64,000 nucleotides of DNA from Certhia americana (lineage: Eukaryota > Chordata > Aves > Passeriformes > Certhiidae), in assembly GCA_018697195.1 (NCBI GenBank), contig JAGMWU010000036.1, positions 1,424,919 to 1,488,918 of the forward strand, read 5' to 3'. The position numbers and the translations under genes were made by a program. How positions within the stretch are numbered: the stretch's first letter is position 1; each line of letters begins with the position of its first letter. The notes beneath the pieces were generated by a model. The model saw only the letters and a program-made list of their open reading frames with translations, was not told the origin of the DNA and did no database searches. This document shows positions 36,766 through 47,117 of the stretch, in pieces.

Positions 36766-38194
36766 CCACACTACAATCTTTATTCTCACTGTACAAATCT
36801 CTTCCTTCACTTTCTTCTTCCTCAGGTGCTTCTGTCACCAACCCAGGGATTTTCTCTCTCCCAAGGCTCTTTCTAGCTAGAGGCTCTTCTGATCCTCCCC
36901 TGACTTCTGTCCTGTGACCCAAGTGTGGGACATGCCCTCCCTCAGCAGGGCTCCCAGAGGATCCCCACAGGGAGGGATGGTATCCATGGGGTGCTGGCTG
37001 CTGTGACCCACCTGGGGACAATGGCCACAGCTTCTGTAGGCAAATTCTGGAATACCCAGAGATTATGTCACAGTCCTGTGCAGAGCTTTATCAGGCAATA
37101 AATACTAACAATCCTCAGCCCAACTGCCAGAGTGTTGCTGGAATGGATTTGTTATTTTTATGAAGGAAAAGATCAAAGGCTGGTGGGAGAGAAGGCCCCA
37201 ATAACCTGGATACCACCTGACTGAATACCCACATCCTTCCATGAAACTTCAGCACAAATCAGGTTTTGTACCTGGCTCTTTGTCAGTTTTGAGTGATCCA
37301 GACTCAGGAACCAGGATCTGCAATTTCCCCAGTTTCACATGGAACAAACACTATTCCTGCCATAAACTCTTCGAGGCAGGGCTCCTCTTTTATTTGCATT
37401 TATTGTCCAGACTCTTCCAAGCCAGCTCCTGACATCCTGTACTCACAGTCCCCACAAGTGACTCTCAGAGACAGTCCCTGACTCTTTTGGTGCTGCTTCT
37501 CATGCGAAGCTGCAGAATCTAGGATCCCAACAAAGGCAAGGCTGCCACAGTCCCAGCAAGCTCAGTGAGGCTGGGGGTGTATCTCCAGTAGCTGCACATG
37601 AACCCAGTAACTGCTCCTGGATCTTCCCCACTGACCCCTCCAGACTCCAAAATCTCTTCTGCAGTTGGCCCAGCCCTCCAGTGCCTCTGACAGTCAAATC
37701 CTCTGGTTTTCACACCCTCACACACATACAGACTCCTGGCTCCCAAGGCTCTTACCCAGCTCTTCAGCTTCTCTGGCTGGACACTCCCTGGGATCCCATC
37801 CCCACACATCCACACAGTTCCAGCCCCGCTCCAGGGGGGCTCTCAGACCTCCCTGCAGAGGGAACAAACAGTCTCTGACCCAGGAAATGGAAGGAATGGA
37901 GGTTAATGAGAAGCCACATCACAGTGTGCTGATCAGGATCAGGATCATTCCACCCAGTAAGGTCTGGATGGTGTGATCCCTTAGCCTTATTTTTTTCCCT
38001 TTGTTTGCCTCTCTCCAAATTCTATCAACCCCTCCCTTTCCCCACCTTCCTCCCCTGAACATCCTATAGTGAATCTATCCTGAACTTGCCTTCCTATGAA
38101 GTTGCCTTCCCATAACATTTCCTACATCCCTACACAGGGAGAGAGAGAAGACAGAAAATTCTGTTGGTCTCATGGCAATGGATTTCACATCTGG
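36766..38194. other. Intergenic, no gene recognised
   Basis: Non-coding, relatively GC-rich at 37500-37880. Overlapping frames on both strands have no motif. Confidence 0.45.
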
Positions 38195-38712
38195 ATTACA
38201 GAATTGTGGAATATCCTGAGCTGGAAGGTACCCACAGAGATCATCCAGTAAAACTCCTGTCCCTGCACAGACACCTCAACAATCCCATCCTGTACCTGAG
38301 AGTTGTCCAAAGGATTTAAAGCTCATCTTGTTCCACCCCTGCCATGGGCAGGGACACCTGCCACTGTCCCAGGTTGTTCCAAGCCCCATCCAACCTGGCC
38401 TTCAATGCTGCTAGGGATGGGGCAGCCACAGCTTCTCTGGGCAGCCTGTGCCAGGGCCTTACTGCCCTGACAATCAGGAATTCTTTCACAGTATTCCACC
38501 TAACCCTTCACCTGGCAGTGGGAAGCCATTCCTCCTTGTTCTGTCCCTCTCTCCCTTGTCCCAAGTCCCTCTCCAGCTCTCTTGGAGTCCCTTTAGACCT
38601 TGGAAGGGGGTCTAAGTTCTCCCCAGAGCCTTCTCTTCTCCAGATGAACACCCCCAGCTCTCCCAGCCTGGCTCCAGAGCAGAGGAGCTCCAGCCCTTGG
38701 AGCATCTCCATG
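38195..38712 (-). repeat. CR1 element, about 0.5 kb (antisense)
   Basis: One of the longest antisense copies. It runs from the extreme 3' end ('GATTACAGAATTGTGG') through 'ATGGGCAGGGACACCTGCC', 'TCCAACCTGGCCTTCAATG' and 'TTGTCCCAAGTCCCTCTCC' to 'CCAGAGCAGAGGAGCTCC'. Confidence 0.85.
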
Positions 38713-40394
38713 ACCCCCAGAGGTCTTCGTTGACTGGCAATGACAAACCAGGTTTTGGTCACATCTTCAACATGCCTGAGATGCTCAGAGTTTCTAGGGG
38801 AGAGTCCCTTAGCACAATCTATTTACTTCCTGGAAGGAAGAAGAGAATTCTCAGTGTGATATTCTGTGAATTCACTGCTCTCTGGTGATGAATTATCTCT
38901 GCTGTTGACTGACCAAGTTTCAGACCTTCTGCCCTCCCCAAAAGCAATCTGTTCAGCAGTTGGATTACTGGAGTGGCACCTTGGTTACTCCTGCAAGTTC
39001 CATATTGTTCTCTGTGCCTTTGTGTGCTCACTCAGCCACATCTGTCCCTGCCCACCTCATTCAGAACCATCATAAGAGCTCTGTAAAGGCCCTGAAGGTC
39101 TGAGTCAACAAGAGATCAAAGATAAGGAGCAGCTTTAGAGTACACGAAAGCAAATGATACCAGACAAGTAGAATTTAGTGAAACAATTGGGCATCAGGTT
39201 CCGAATAATCATAAATACTTCCTTTTCATTCATATTTCATACAAATACGCACTACACTTGGTACAAGCTTAAAAAAATTTTAAAAAATAATCTTCCAGAG
39301 GTATTAATAGCTAAGCTGTTCATAAGCAAACTGAGACATGGATCCTTGAAGGTGTCACAGAAGTGTCACTGGATGTGCCTTTCTGAAGGATCTGGAAATA
39401 ACAGACCCTCCCATGATTAACCTGTCCCTCACAGTTGCCCCCCTCACCCTTTTCTTCTCCCCTTTCCCAGATTAAAGAAGTTCATCTCCCTCCACCTGAT
39501 GTGCCATAGACCCCTCAACACCTTGGTCACTCTGCACTGGATTTTCCAGGTTTTTCCCCAGGTATCTCCCAGAGGAGGGGTTGAATATCTGGCATGAGAT
39601 ACCAAAAAGTCAAAATTGCCTGGAGTAAATCACCTGAGTGACAATTCAGGCCCCAGCTGGGAGACACCAAACTGTGGGGTGTCTGCTATTAAAGCAGCTG
39701 AAAGCTAACAGGAATATTGGGATTCACTGTGTCACCTCATCCACTGGAACAGCAAAGAAGACAGTTTACTGATCTGGTCCAAAAGTGTCTCACTGTGATA
39801 GGTCTGGAAACAGCAATTAAACACCTTTATCATTAATTCTGATTCCAATGCCTGACAGTGAAATATCCCAGGCAGATGAGAACATGGGATTTGTCTTTCA
39901 GACTCCTGGAAAACAAAAAAACCCCAAGATTCTGGGAAGATCTAAGAGTATTCCTATCCCAGTGATGATAGTTTTTATCAGAACATGGCAGTGACACAAA
40001 ATATTTAACGCAGATTCTCCTTGGCTGTGCCCTTGCTTTTATGGACATTTCATTGCTTATAAACCAAACCAGGTTATCGCTGGCACTTTCTCTGACCCTT
40101 TAGTTAAAATGTTACCCCAAGGACAATCAGATCTTTGTGTGCTCAGTGTTTGCTGAGCACTCCAGGATCCTTGGATTTGCCTGGGGTGGGAGCAGATCTC
40201 CACCCAGGGTTGACACCAAGCCCATCAACACTGCCTCTAATCCTCCTACATTTTTTCCAGGAAAAGCACTGAAACGTTCTCAAAAAAAGTTTCATTTTAA
40301 ATCAACAAAAGCTTCTGTTCTTCTATTTTCTAGGTGGGGGCAAGTCAGAAATTCACTGATATTGAACAAAAAGACAAAAAGAAGGGTGAGTGAG
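38713..40394. other. Intergenic; possible decayed CR1 at 39430-39590
   Basis: Non-coding. The piece 39430-39590 ('CACCTTGGTCACTCTGC', 'ACTGGATTTTCCAGG') may be an old antisense CR1, but the match is weak. Nothing else is recognised. Confidence 0.4.
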
Positions 40395-40548
40395 AACTCA
40401 AATGGGCTGCTTAGAGAGGCTGTGGAATCTCCATCTTTGGAGACATCCAAAAATCATCTGAATATGGTCCTGGGCACTCAGGTGCCTGGGAGGTGGGACT
40501 GGATCACCCCCAGTGTCCCTTCCAACCTTCACCACTCCAGGATTCTGT
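40395..40548 (+). repeat. CR1 fragment
   Basis: 'GGGCTGCTTAGAGAGGCTGT', 'GGAATCTCCATCTTTGGAG', 'GGGACTGGATCACCCCCAG' and 'CACTCCAGGATTCTGTG' mark the sense CR1 3' end. Confidence 0.8.
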
Positions 40549-40685
40549 GAAGAAATCAGTTTGAGCCTTCATATTTTTGAGTATTTTAAAGGAAGGAAAT
40601 GTTTCTGCTCGGAAAACAAGTTCCTTTCCTGCTTGCCTCAAATTCTGTCTGGATTTTTCCATTTAGGGAAAACAAAAGAAAAACG

Positions 40686-40718
<33 letters not shown>
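40686..40718 (+). repeat. 33-base A tract
   Basis: An uninterrupted run of 33 A residues, preceded by an A-rich stretch. It could be an expanded mononucleotide repeat or the tail of an unrecognised retrocopy. I found no repeat body or target duplication beside it. Confidence 0.9.
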
Positions 40719-40721
<3 letters not shown>

Positions 40722-42544
40722 GAAAAATTTTTAACTAAAAAAATAAATAAACATTCTGAAATACAGGAAGAAAAATATGGGCAAACCATGAATTGATAAT
40801 GGCCAGAGGGGTAGGAAGACAGAGATTAATAAGAAGAGAAGCAGATAGACAAAAAATTTCAGGATAGAAGGGATATAGGAGTGCGACTAGAAGGCAATGT
40901 GGGTGGGAATTGGAAAGAAACTATGGGATTATGATTTTAATAGGATCTAAAGCTGGTTGGGAAAAAAGTAAAAATATGAGAAATATGTATAAATTATCTA
41001 TTTTAAACTAAGAAAGAATTATTGGTCCAGGGAATTTTGTGTTTCAGCAGAATAGAGGGAGAAATGGGATGGGAAATCCCACAAGGACCAAGAGGGTCAT
41101 AGGGCAGGAATGAAAGGGGAGGAATAATGAAAGTTGGGGAAAGAGCCATATTATAGAATCAAGAAAGGGGGTAAAAAACCCCAACCCAAACTCCAAAAAT
41201 TAAAGAAAAGAATCTGGGGATGGTGCCAGTAGAAAGGATCAGAACAGGCAGCCAATAAGTGAATAAAAGGATGTTTTAGGCAAGGCCTGGATGATGAAGA
41301 AATTGCGAAAAGCTAAGCAGAGTGACGAGAAAGGTAAAAGAAGTCTGTGGGGAAAGGTAAGGCAGATTTAAGGGAGAACAGGCACCAAAGTCTGTGCATC
41401 CAATCTAAGTGAGAAAAGGGGAAATCCCACCTTCCTGATGACTGTGGACATCATAACACAGAATTATACAGTGACAAAGGGACAAGGGCAGTCAGGGGCT
41501 GTGAGTGGCAAGTGCTGGACATAGGGAAGAGCTGCCAGTCTTTGCATCATCCAGAACTTAAAGGACCTCTTGGAATTAGAGAACTGATGGAATTTGTCAT
41601 CTCAGTGCTCAAGACCTGGGAAAAACAGCTTTATTGCCACTCCAGTGTTGGAAGTTGGCACTAAAAGAGTGCTATTATTGCTGAAGTTCAGGCCTGGGAG
41701 AGTCTGGGCAGTACAGACCACACTGCCCTTACTATGGGTCAGAAGGGAAGAGGGAATAATTCAGAAAGAATTTTAAAATTCCAAAGCATAAAAACCCCTC
41801 TGCGTGTGCCCAGCATAAACTGGGATTTGGCATGCACTAGAGAAAGCTGTGCAGGTGTTAAGAAGGAATTCATGTATGGTTGAAGAATGTGGATGTAAAG
41901 TCTATGTTTAAGAAAGATAATTCAGGCAATATTTTAATTAGCAGATGCTCAATCTCCCTTACAAGCTGCTCATTATTTAATCACACACTCTGAAAAGAAA
42001 TGGTGTCTAAAACTCTGAATTTCCCTACCTAGCATTTTGTTACACCCCTGACATCAAACCCCCTTTTTATCAATCAGCTCTCCCTCTGTGCAAACCTCCC
42101 CCTGTGTCAGGGAGCTCTCTTGTCCTGCATAACATAACTCATGTCACTTCCACTGCTGCACACATTCCATGGGCATGATCACCCAAGGGAGAGCAGCTTT
42201 GGGCAGAGCTGCCATCCTCATGGACAGCCTCCTGCTCCTACCTCTGTTCGGTGCTTCTACTCCAGAATTTCTTCTGAAGATCCAATCTAAATTGCTGAAG
42301 GCCATTCCCCCTCATCCTGTCACTGCCTGCTCTTGTAAAAAGTTCAAGCTTTTCATCAAAAGAGAAAAGGACTTTGTTCCAAAATGGAACGTTTGCCACC
42401 ATGACCACAAAAAGCCCTTGAAATATTTATCCCGGTTTTTTTTCCTTTGGAGCATTAAATGTCCTTTCAATTCCCCTCACAAACCTCACTGTCAGGAACG
42501 TTTTAGTACACAGCAGCAGGAGGGCAATGAATTCCTTTTTCTCC
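40719..42544. other. Intergenic, purine-rich, no gene recognised
   Basis: Markedly A/G-rich on the + strand from about 40740 to 41480, with no clear period. A frame of 216 codons (42169-42819, plus) ends inside a CR1 fragment and lacks any recognisable domain. Confidence 0.45.
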
Positions 42545-42678
42545 CTTCAGGTTGGACATCAGGAGGAATTTCTGCATGGAAAGGGTGGCCAAGCAATGAC
42601 AAGGAGGGCATCGGGCACAGGGTGGACTCAGTATTCCTGGGGGGCTTTTCCAGCCTCAGTGATTCTGAGGTTCTGTGG
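42545..42678 (+). repeat. CR1 fragment
   Basis: 'TCAGGTTGGACATCAGGAGG', 'TTCTGCATGGAAAGGGTGGC' and 'TTTTCCAGCCTCAGTGATTC' mark the sense CR1 3' end. Confidence 0.8.
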
Positions 42679-44089
42679 CCACAAACTGGTTTAAGTTCAG
42701 GACACTATTCAATTATATTTTTTATTCAGGGAATCCCCAGACATGAAACATCTTATATGAGGAAAGAGCAAGTAAGCAAGGAGATTATCCTAAAACAAAA
42801 CCCAGCAAAAACATTTTAAAAACCCAAACTATTCCTAGCTTTTATTTCCTATAAACGTGAGCAGAGACTTTCTTCACAATCTTGCAACCAATAAATAAAA
42901 CAACAGCAATGCTTTCATTTCAACATGATTCCAGCACTGCAGTTTGGAATTCCTTCATCCTAAAGGGATTTTAAAGACTCTCAATACACAACCAGGGAAG
43001 AATTCCTGTGCTCCTCTATACCTATTCCCTAAATCAACATGAATTTGTACAAGGAACAGGCTGATTTCTGGCTGTCAAAGTGCTCCTAAATGCGAGGAAT
43101 TCATTTTGAGTTACTTGTTGCAGTTTTGGTACAAACTCAGAGGTGCCACCTGCAGACAGGTGGAAGGGAAAGGGATCCAATGAACTGGAAATGAAGGCTG
43201 AGAAAGGGGATAACCCAGTGCTGCTGTTGTGTTTATAGGAGGCCAAATCACAGAGAGATATTAAATATTAAATTTTAATTATTAGACATTAAATATTAGC
43301 TATTAGCTATTAAATATTATATATTAATATTATCTACTAAAAGGCTGATGTAGGAGGTAGGAGATGCTGAGTTTCACCCAGCATGTTCAAACCCAAGCAA
43401 AATAGTGGGAAATTAAAAACACAGGGCATTTCCATTCCAGTGTCACCCAACTCCTGCAGCACTGGAATCTCTCAGATGAGTGACAGCTCTGCTGGTGGCA
43501 CCTGATCCAGGTGCTGCAGGACTGCAGGGATGTCCCCAGGAGCTGGCAGCTGCAGTTTGGCTGCATTGGTAGACGAAGCCCAGAGATATTGATGGGTGAA
43601 AGTACGGGATCCTGCTATAGAAATGCACAGATTTCCCAGCTGGACACATCCTCTGTGGGGCTTTCCATCTTCTCAGAAGCAGCTGGTACAGGCAGTGTTG
43701 GCACAGATCTCACAGAGGTTGTCCTCAGCAGCCAGGCCTGTCCTGGAGAAAGGAGGGATTCAGTCAGATGCCAAGAGGGCAGAGACACCTGTGAAAAAGC
43801 ATTTGGACACTCCTTTCCACTCCTGTTTTATTATTTTGGAAGTTCCTTGAAGGTACTACTGGTCTAAGTAAAATTAGCTGGTGCTTAAGCTGGTTTAAGG
43901 AATTAAATCAAACCTGAATTCATTGGGATGGGAACATCTGGGGGCAAAAGGGCAGGGAGAATTTATTCCTAAAGCATCCTTTATACTGGACAATAGATAA
44001 ATGCAATATAATAACATAAAAAGCAAATACTGCAGCAGCAACAGGCCATGGCAAAGGGACTTTGGACAAGGAGGAATATCTTAAGATGA
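42679..44089. other. Intergenic with an AT-rich TAAATATTA tract
   Basis: Non-coding. It includes an AT-only simple tract at 43256-43338 made of TATTAAATATTA-like words. No exon is seen. Confidence 0.5.
43256..43338. repeat. AT-rich simple tract (TTAAATATTA)n
   Basis: Variants of TATTAAATATTA and ATTAGCTATTA repeat for about 80 bases. It is low-melting and can form short hairpins. Confidence 0.85.
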
Positions 44090-44512
44090 AGGAATGTAGA
44101 TTTAGATGGGCTATTGGGAGGAAATTCCTCCCTGTCGGAGTGGTGAGGCCCAGAAGGAGCTCCCAAAAACTGCTGCCAAGTGCATAAAAACCTTCACCTA
44201 CAAAGATGTGCCAAACACACTGGAGTTAGAGGTGCTTCAGGCACAGGTTCCCTGAACTGCAGGGAAACTGTCCCAAGCCTGGCTGTGTCTTCCACACCAG
44301 CCATGCTGTGGGAGGGATTTGGGAGCCTCTCTGGGACCCTCCAGCCCCACTGCCAGCCAGTGCCTGCAGCCTTCACTTCAATTCCTGTCACTCAGCAGGT
44401 GATTCCTGATGTGCACTTGGGGACATAGGTCACTGGGTGGCCTCACCAGTGCTGCAACAGCAATTGGACCCGATGGTCCCAAAGGGCTTTTCCAATCTCA
44501 GGGATTCCATGG
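44090..44512 (+). repeat. CR1 element, interrupted in the middle
   Basis: The left part (44090-44165: 'TAGATTTAGATGGGCTATTG', 'GGAAATTCCTCCCTG') and the right end (44395-44512: 'GCACTTGGGGACATAGG', 'TTGGACCCGATGGTCCC', 'CTTTTCCAATCTCAGGGATT') are CR1. The middle is unrelated or decayed. Confidence 0.65.
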
Positions 44513-44999
44513 GGCATTCAAGGACAGACCCAGCTGCACAGACAGGCACTAGAAGCAGTTACACACAGATTACATTGCCATGAGCCAGAGCATTTCAGGG
44601 CATCATTAAGAGAGCACATAAAGCAGGAAAACATACCCAGTAAGACCATTTAGCCTGATCTGTGGCTTGCAAGTAGAGCATGAACACCACTTCATTCTGA
44701 TCTTGGCAGCCCCAAGGAAAGCAAGCGTTAAGATGGCATTGAAGATGCCATTTGTCTGACACTGCTGCCCCACAGAACCACAGCCCAGCAGGTTTCTGGG
44801 GCAATCTGAACTATTTGTGTCATTCAGAAGCTGCACACCCCTAAAGCAAGGTCGTGGGAACACACAGCCTTTTATAGTCCAAGCTGTACTTCCAGCACAT
44901 TCCAAGATGGTTTCAAACAGAAAGAGGTCATTTGGAGACAGTACAGCATTAGATCAGGCACATCAGGAGACTCGCCAGGCAACATTTGCTCTGGGCTCT
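44513..44999. other. Intergenic, nothing recognised
   Basis: Non-coding sequence leading into the minus-strand LTR-like unit; no feature could be assigned. Confidence 0.4.
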
Positions 45000-45420
45000 T
45001 GATGCCCAAAAGCTAGGTAAGAAAACAGCACTCCATAGCATAGGACCTATAGAGCAGGAATTTGTTTATTCGACACTGGCAGTGAGGGGGAGAGCTCCAC
45101 CACAAACTCACTCATCCATTCTTCGAACAGCACTAGCTTTTATCCTTTTTTACTTAATGTGCACATTATACTTCCCTAACCTTTGTATTGTAACATACAT
45201 GATTATGTGAGCCCTCTCAGCACAAGCACAGGTCCTCAGCCTCTTGTGGTCATTTTTGATGAAGGCTCAGAAGTCTTCCTTGGGCTTGAACTTTTTGTCT
45301 CTCTCTTCTGTGCAGGCTCTAAAAAGTTGTCTGCTCAAATAACCAGTGGTTAGCTTTTTGCAGTTATCTTGTTATGCTAAACTTGCTGATTTCTAAAAAG
45401 TGTTTCATTCACATACTCTG
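45000..45420 (-). mobile_element. LTR-like unit, minus strand
   Basis: Read on the minus strand, this unit has a TATA-like GGATAAAAGC (about 45135-45150) and about 70 bases later AATAAA (45065-45070). The R-like stretch between them resembles that of the plus-strand LTR at 46104-46587: both have GGAG(AG)CT...CC...CACTGCC or AGCTGCC followed by GTGTCGAATAAACA or CTGTGAATAAACA. I infer a related LTR in opposite orientation. The outer ends are not clear (no unambiguous TG...CA), so the limits are estimates. Confidence 0.55.
45065..45070 (-). terminator. AATAAA polyadenylation signal of minus LTR-like unit
   Basis: TTTATT on the plus strand is AATAAA on the minus strand, about 70 bases after a GGATAAAAGC box, which is the usual spacing of TATA and polyadenylation signal in a short-R LTR. 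Confidence 0.5.
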
Positions 45421-45549
45421 TTGCAAAGCAACTTCTTCCTGCATAGCTATGGCTTTTTGCACAGCTCAGGCTGTTGCAAACCTTGTTGCCTAGGTAACAC
45501 TCTCCATTTCCACCACTCCATCTGCAGCATCCTCCTTTCCCACACTGCT

Positions 45550-45788
45550 CGGTTCTGTTCCAAGGGCTCCGTTCGGAAATGGATCGGTGTGCCCAGGAGT
45601 AATCCCCCGTCCCGCTTTCGGCCCGCAGACAGCACCAGCGATCAGCGGGGAAGCGGCCCCGCCGCTGCTGGGCACCGCCCGCCTCCTCCCGCCCACTGCG
45701 GCTGACACACCGCCCTCGGCCCCAGGCCGGGCAGCGCCGCGGCGAGACCGCACAACAGGCTGGAGGCGCGGCTGGGTTCAGGGGGAAA
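45550..45788. promoter_or_regulatory. CpG-rich block (island-like)
   Basis: About 240 bases are dense in CG dinucleotides (for example CCCGTCCCGCTTTCGGCCCG, CGCCGCGGCGAGACCGC), unlike the CpG-poor flanks. It lies between a minus LTR-like unit and a minisatellite. It could be an unmethylated promoter-like region, young retroviral sequence or GC-biased repeat. No gene starts here that I can recognise. Confidence 0.6.
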
Positions 45789-45968
45789 GGCTGTTGTCTG
45801 AGGAGAGAGGCTCCTCTCTGGGGAGAGAGGCGTCTTTCTGGGCAAAGAGGCGCCTTGCTGAGGGGAGAGGCTCCTTTCTGAGGGGAGAGGCGCCTTTCTG
45901 GGGAAAGAGGCTTCTCTCTGGGGAGAGAGAATACTCTCTGAGGAGAGAGGCACCATTCTGAGGGGAGA
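45789..45968 (+). repeat. Minisatellite, 9 complete 20-bp units
   Basis: Nine consecutive 20-base units follow the pattern GGC-(5-8 variable)-CTGRGGRRAGA, for example GGCTCCTTTCTGAGGGGAGA, with a partial tenth unit (GGCTGAGAC). Units differ at a few positions, mostly in the middle. Because 20 is not divisible by 3, the array cycles reading frames, and the Ser/Leu/Pro-rich frames (up to 200 codons on the minus strand) are artefacts. Confidence 0.95.
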
Positions 45969-46460
45969 GGCTGAGACACTAATTTTGAAGATATTGCTGA
46001 CTTAGCTGGGAAAAATAAGCTTTGCTGAAATCATTTAAAACTCAGAGGATGGTTAAGAGAGAGACCGGATTTTAGATAAGCTATCCCGGATCTAAAAACT
46101 CATTGTCTGTCAAGTTTATGTTTGTGTAAGCTGGGCTTGTAACAAAAAACAAGGAAATTGATCAATGGACCCCAAAACCACAAGATGATTGCAGACCCTC
46201 TATCTCTAGAAGCAGTCTCGGGAACAGGAAACTCCACGGAGTCATTTATCACGTATCCTTCAAAGGTTGAAAGTTTAGAACGAGGAAGACTAGTTTTACT
46301 TCCTCCTTTTGGTGATCTCTCGCCACATAAGACCCCGACTCATTTCAGAGAACAAACTACGCACGCTTAATAGCCTTTTTGTCAATTAGCATACAAAGCG
46401 GAGAAGGGGAGGTGACAGGAGTATGAATATGCATTTGTATTTTGTGTATTCAACATTCTT

Positions 46461-46470
46461 GTGGATAAAA
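46461..46470 (+). promoter_or_regulatory. TATA-type box of the plus LTR
   Basis: GTGGATAAAA; the motif GATAAAAGG is about 75 bases upstream of the AATAAA. Confidence 0.5.
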
Positions 46471-46539
46471 GGCTTTGTAATTACCTGTGATCTTTGCAGT
46501 TCGTATTGGAGAGCTATCCCACACAGCTGCCCGGCTGTG

Positions 46540-46545
46540 AATAAA
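46540..46545 (+). terminator. AATAAA polyadenylation signal of the plus LTR
   Basis: The hexamer lies 42 bases before the proposed LTR end. Confidence 0.55.
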
Positions 46546-46587
46546 CATACACTTTCTAACTTAACTGTTAGAGAGTCTTTCGTCACA

Positions 46588-46848
46588 GTTGGGTAACGAT
46601 ATTAGATCGATATTCATATTTAAATAAATCACCAAGTTCCTGGTGTCAGTTTGCAGGACGTGTCTACCACTCTAAATGCAGCCTGCTTTCTGGGTGGTGC
46701 CAGCTGGGCTCTGGAGTCCATCCTCGACGGTGCGGAATTTGAGCCGGCAGGAGCCCATTCCCGGCTCCAGAGGGGTGAACACGAACAAGATCCCTTTTCT
46801 CCGGGAAACAAAACTCACCCACCCACGTTCCTGGTGTCAGTTTGCAGG
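46588..46848 (+). repeat. Linker with a 22-bp direct repeat
   Basis: A 22-base block (GTTCCTGGTGTCAGTTTGCAGG minus its last two bases gives the core) occurs at 46636-46657 and again at 46827-46848, 191 bp apart. Its end looks like a splice acceptor (TTTGCAG). The second copy runs straight into the ERVL LTR at 46849. The 170 bases between are fairly CpG-rich and unidentified. Confidence 0.7.
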
Positions 46849-47117
46849 GGCCTGGCATTTCGCAGCACCGGAGGGACAGACAACAATTGTGCGAGCCGAG
46901 TGACAAGCCACGAAAGAGACTTTCCGAATTTATCATCTCTTTGGAGCGGTCATTTGTTGTACATGGAAGTGCGTTGCTTGTTAAACAAGCAATTGTTTTC
47001 CACTTTCCTCCAAGGAAATCTTTTTCCCCAACCAGTTGGGGGAGGGGCTGTTTGGATTTGCTTCCTAGAGGGACCTCATTAGGAGATTTCTTCCCAAATT
47101 TGCCCCAAACCAGGACA
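46849..47117 (+). repeat. ERVL 5' LTR, right half only
   Basis: It aligns with 10586-10884 of the solo LTR: 'GGCCTGGCATTT', 'GAAAGAGACT', 'TTCCTCCAAGGAAAT', 'GGAGATTTCTTCCCAAATTT', ending CAAACCAGGACA. The left half is missing. No good primer-binding site is visible directly after it. Confidence 0.8.

Larger units (their letters stand above)
46104..46587 (+). mobile_element. Solo LTR (or 5' LTR remnant), plus strand
   Basis: It begins TGTCTGTCAAG and ends TTTCGTCACA. A GATAAAAGG TATA-type box lies at about 46464 and AATAAA at 46540-46545. The 6-bp flanks (ACTCAT, GTTGGG) do not match, so the exact ends or the target duplication are unclear. No gag-like text of its own follows; the sequence after it belongs to another unit. 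The family is not named. Confidence 0.65.

Noticed and set aside
36425..37021. 198-codon minus-strand open frame
   Set aside because: It runs through the CR1 copies at 36385-36765 and has no recognisable motif.
42169..42819. 216-codon plus-strand open frame, possible lineage-specific gene
   Set aside because: It has no conserved motif and its last third overlaps CR1 sequence at 42545-42678, so a chance frame is more likely.
45377..45979. 200-codon minus-strand Ser/Pro/Leu-rich frame
   Set aside because: It reads through the 20-bp minisatellite and CpG-rich block; repeats not divisible by 3 cycle all frames, so the open frame is compositional.
46588..46635. Primer-binding site after the plus LTR (TGGGTAACG)
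   Set aside because: Only TGGG is recognisable; no tRNA 3'-end complement of useful length could be supported.
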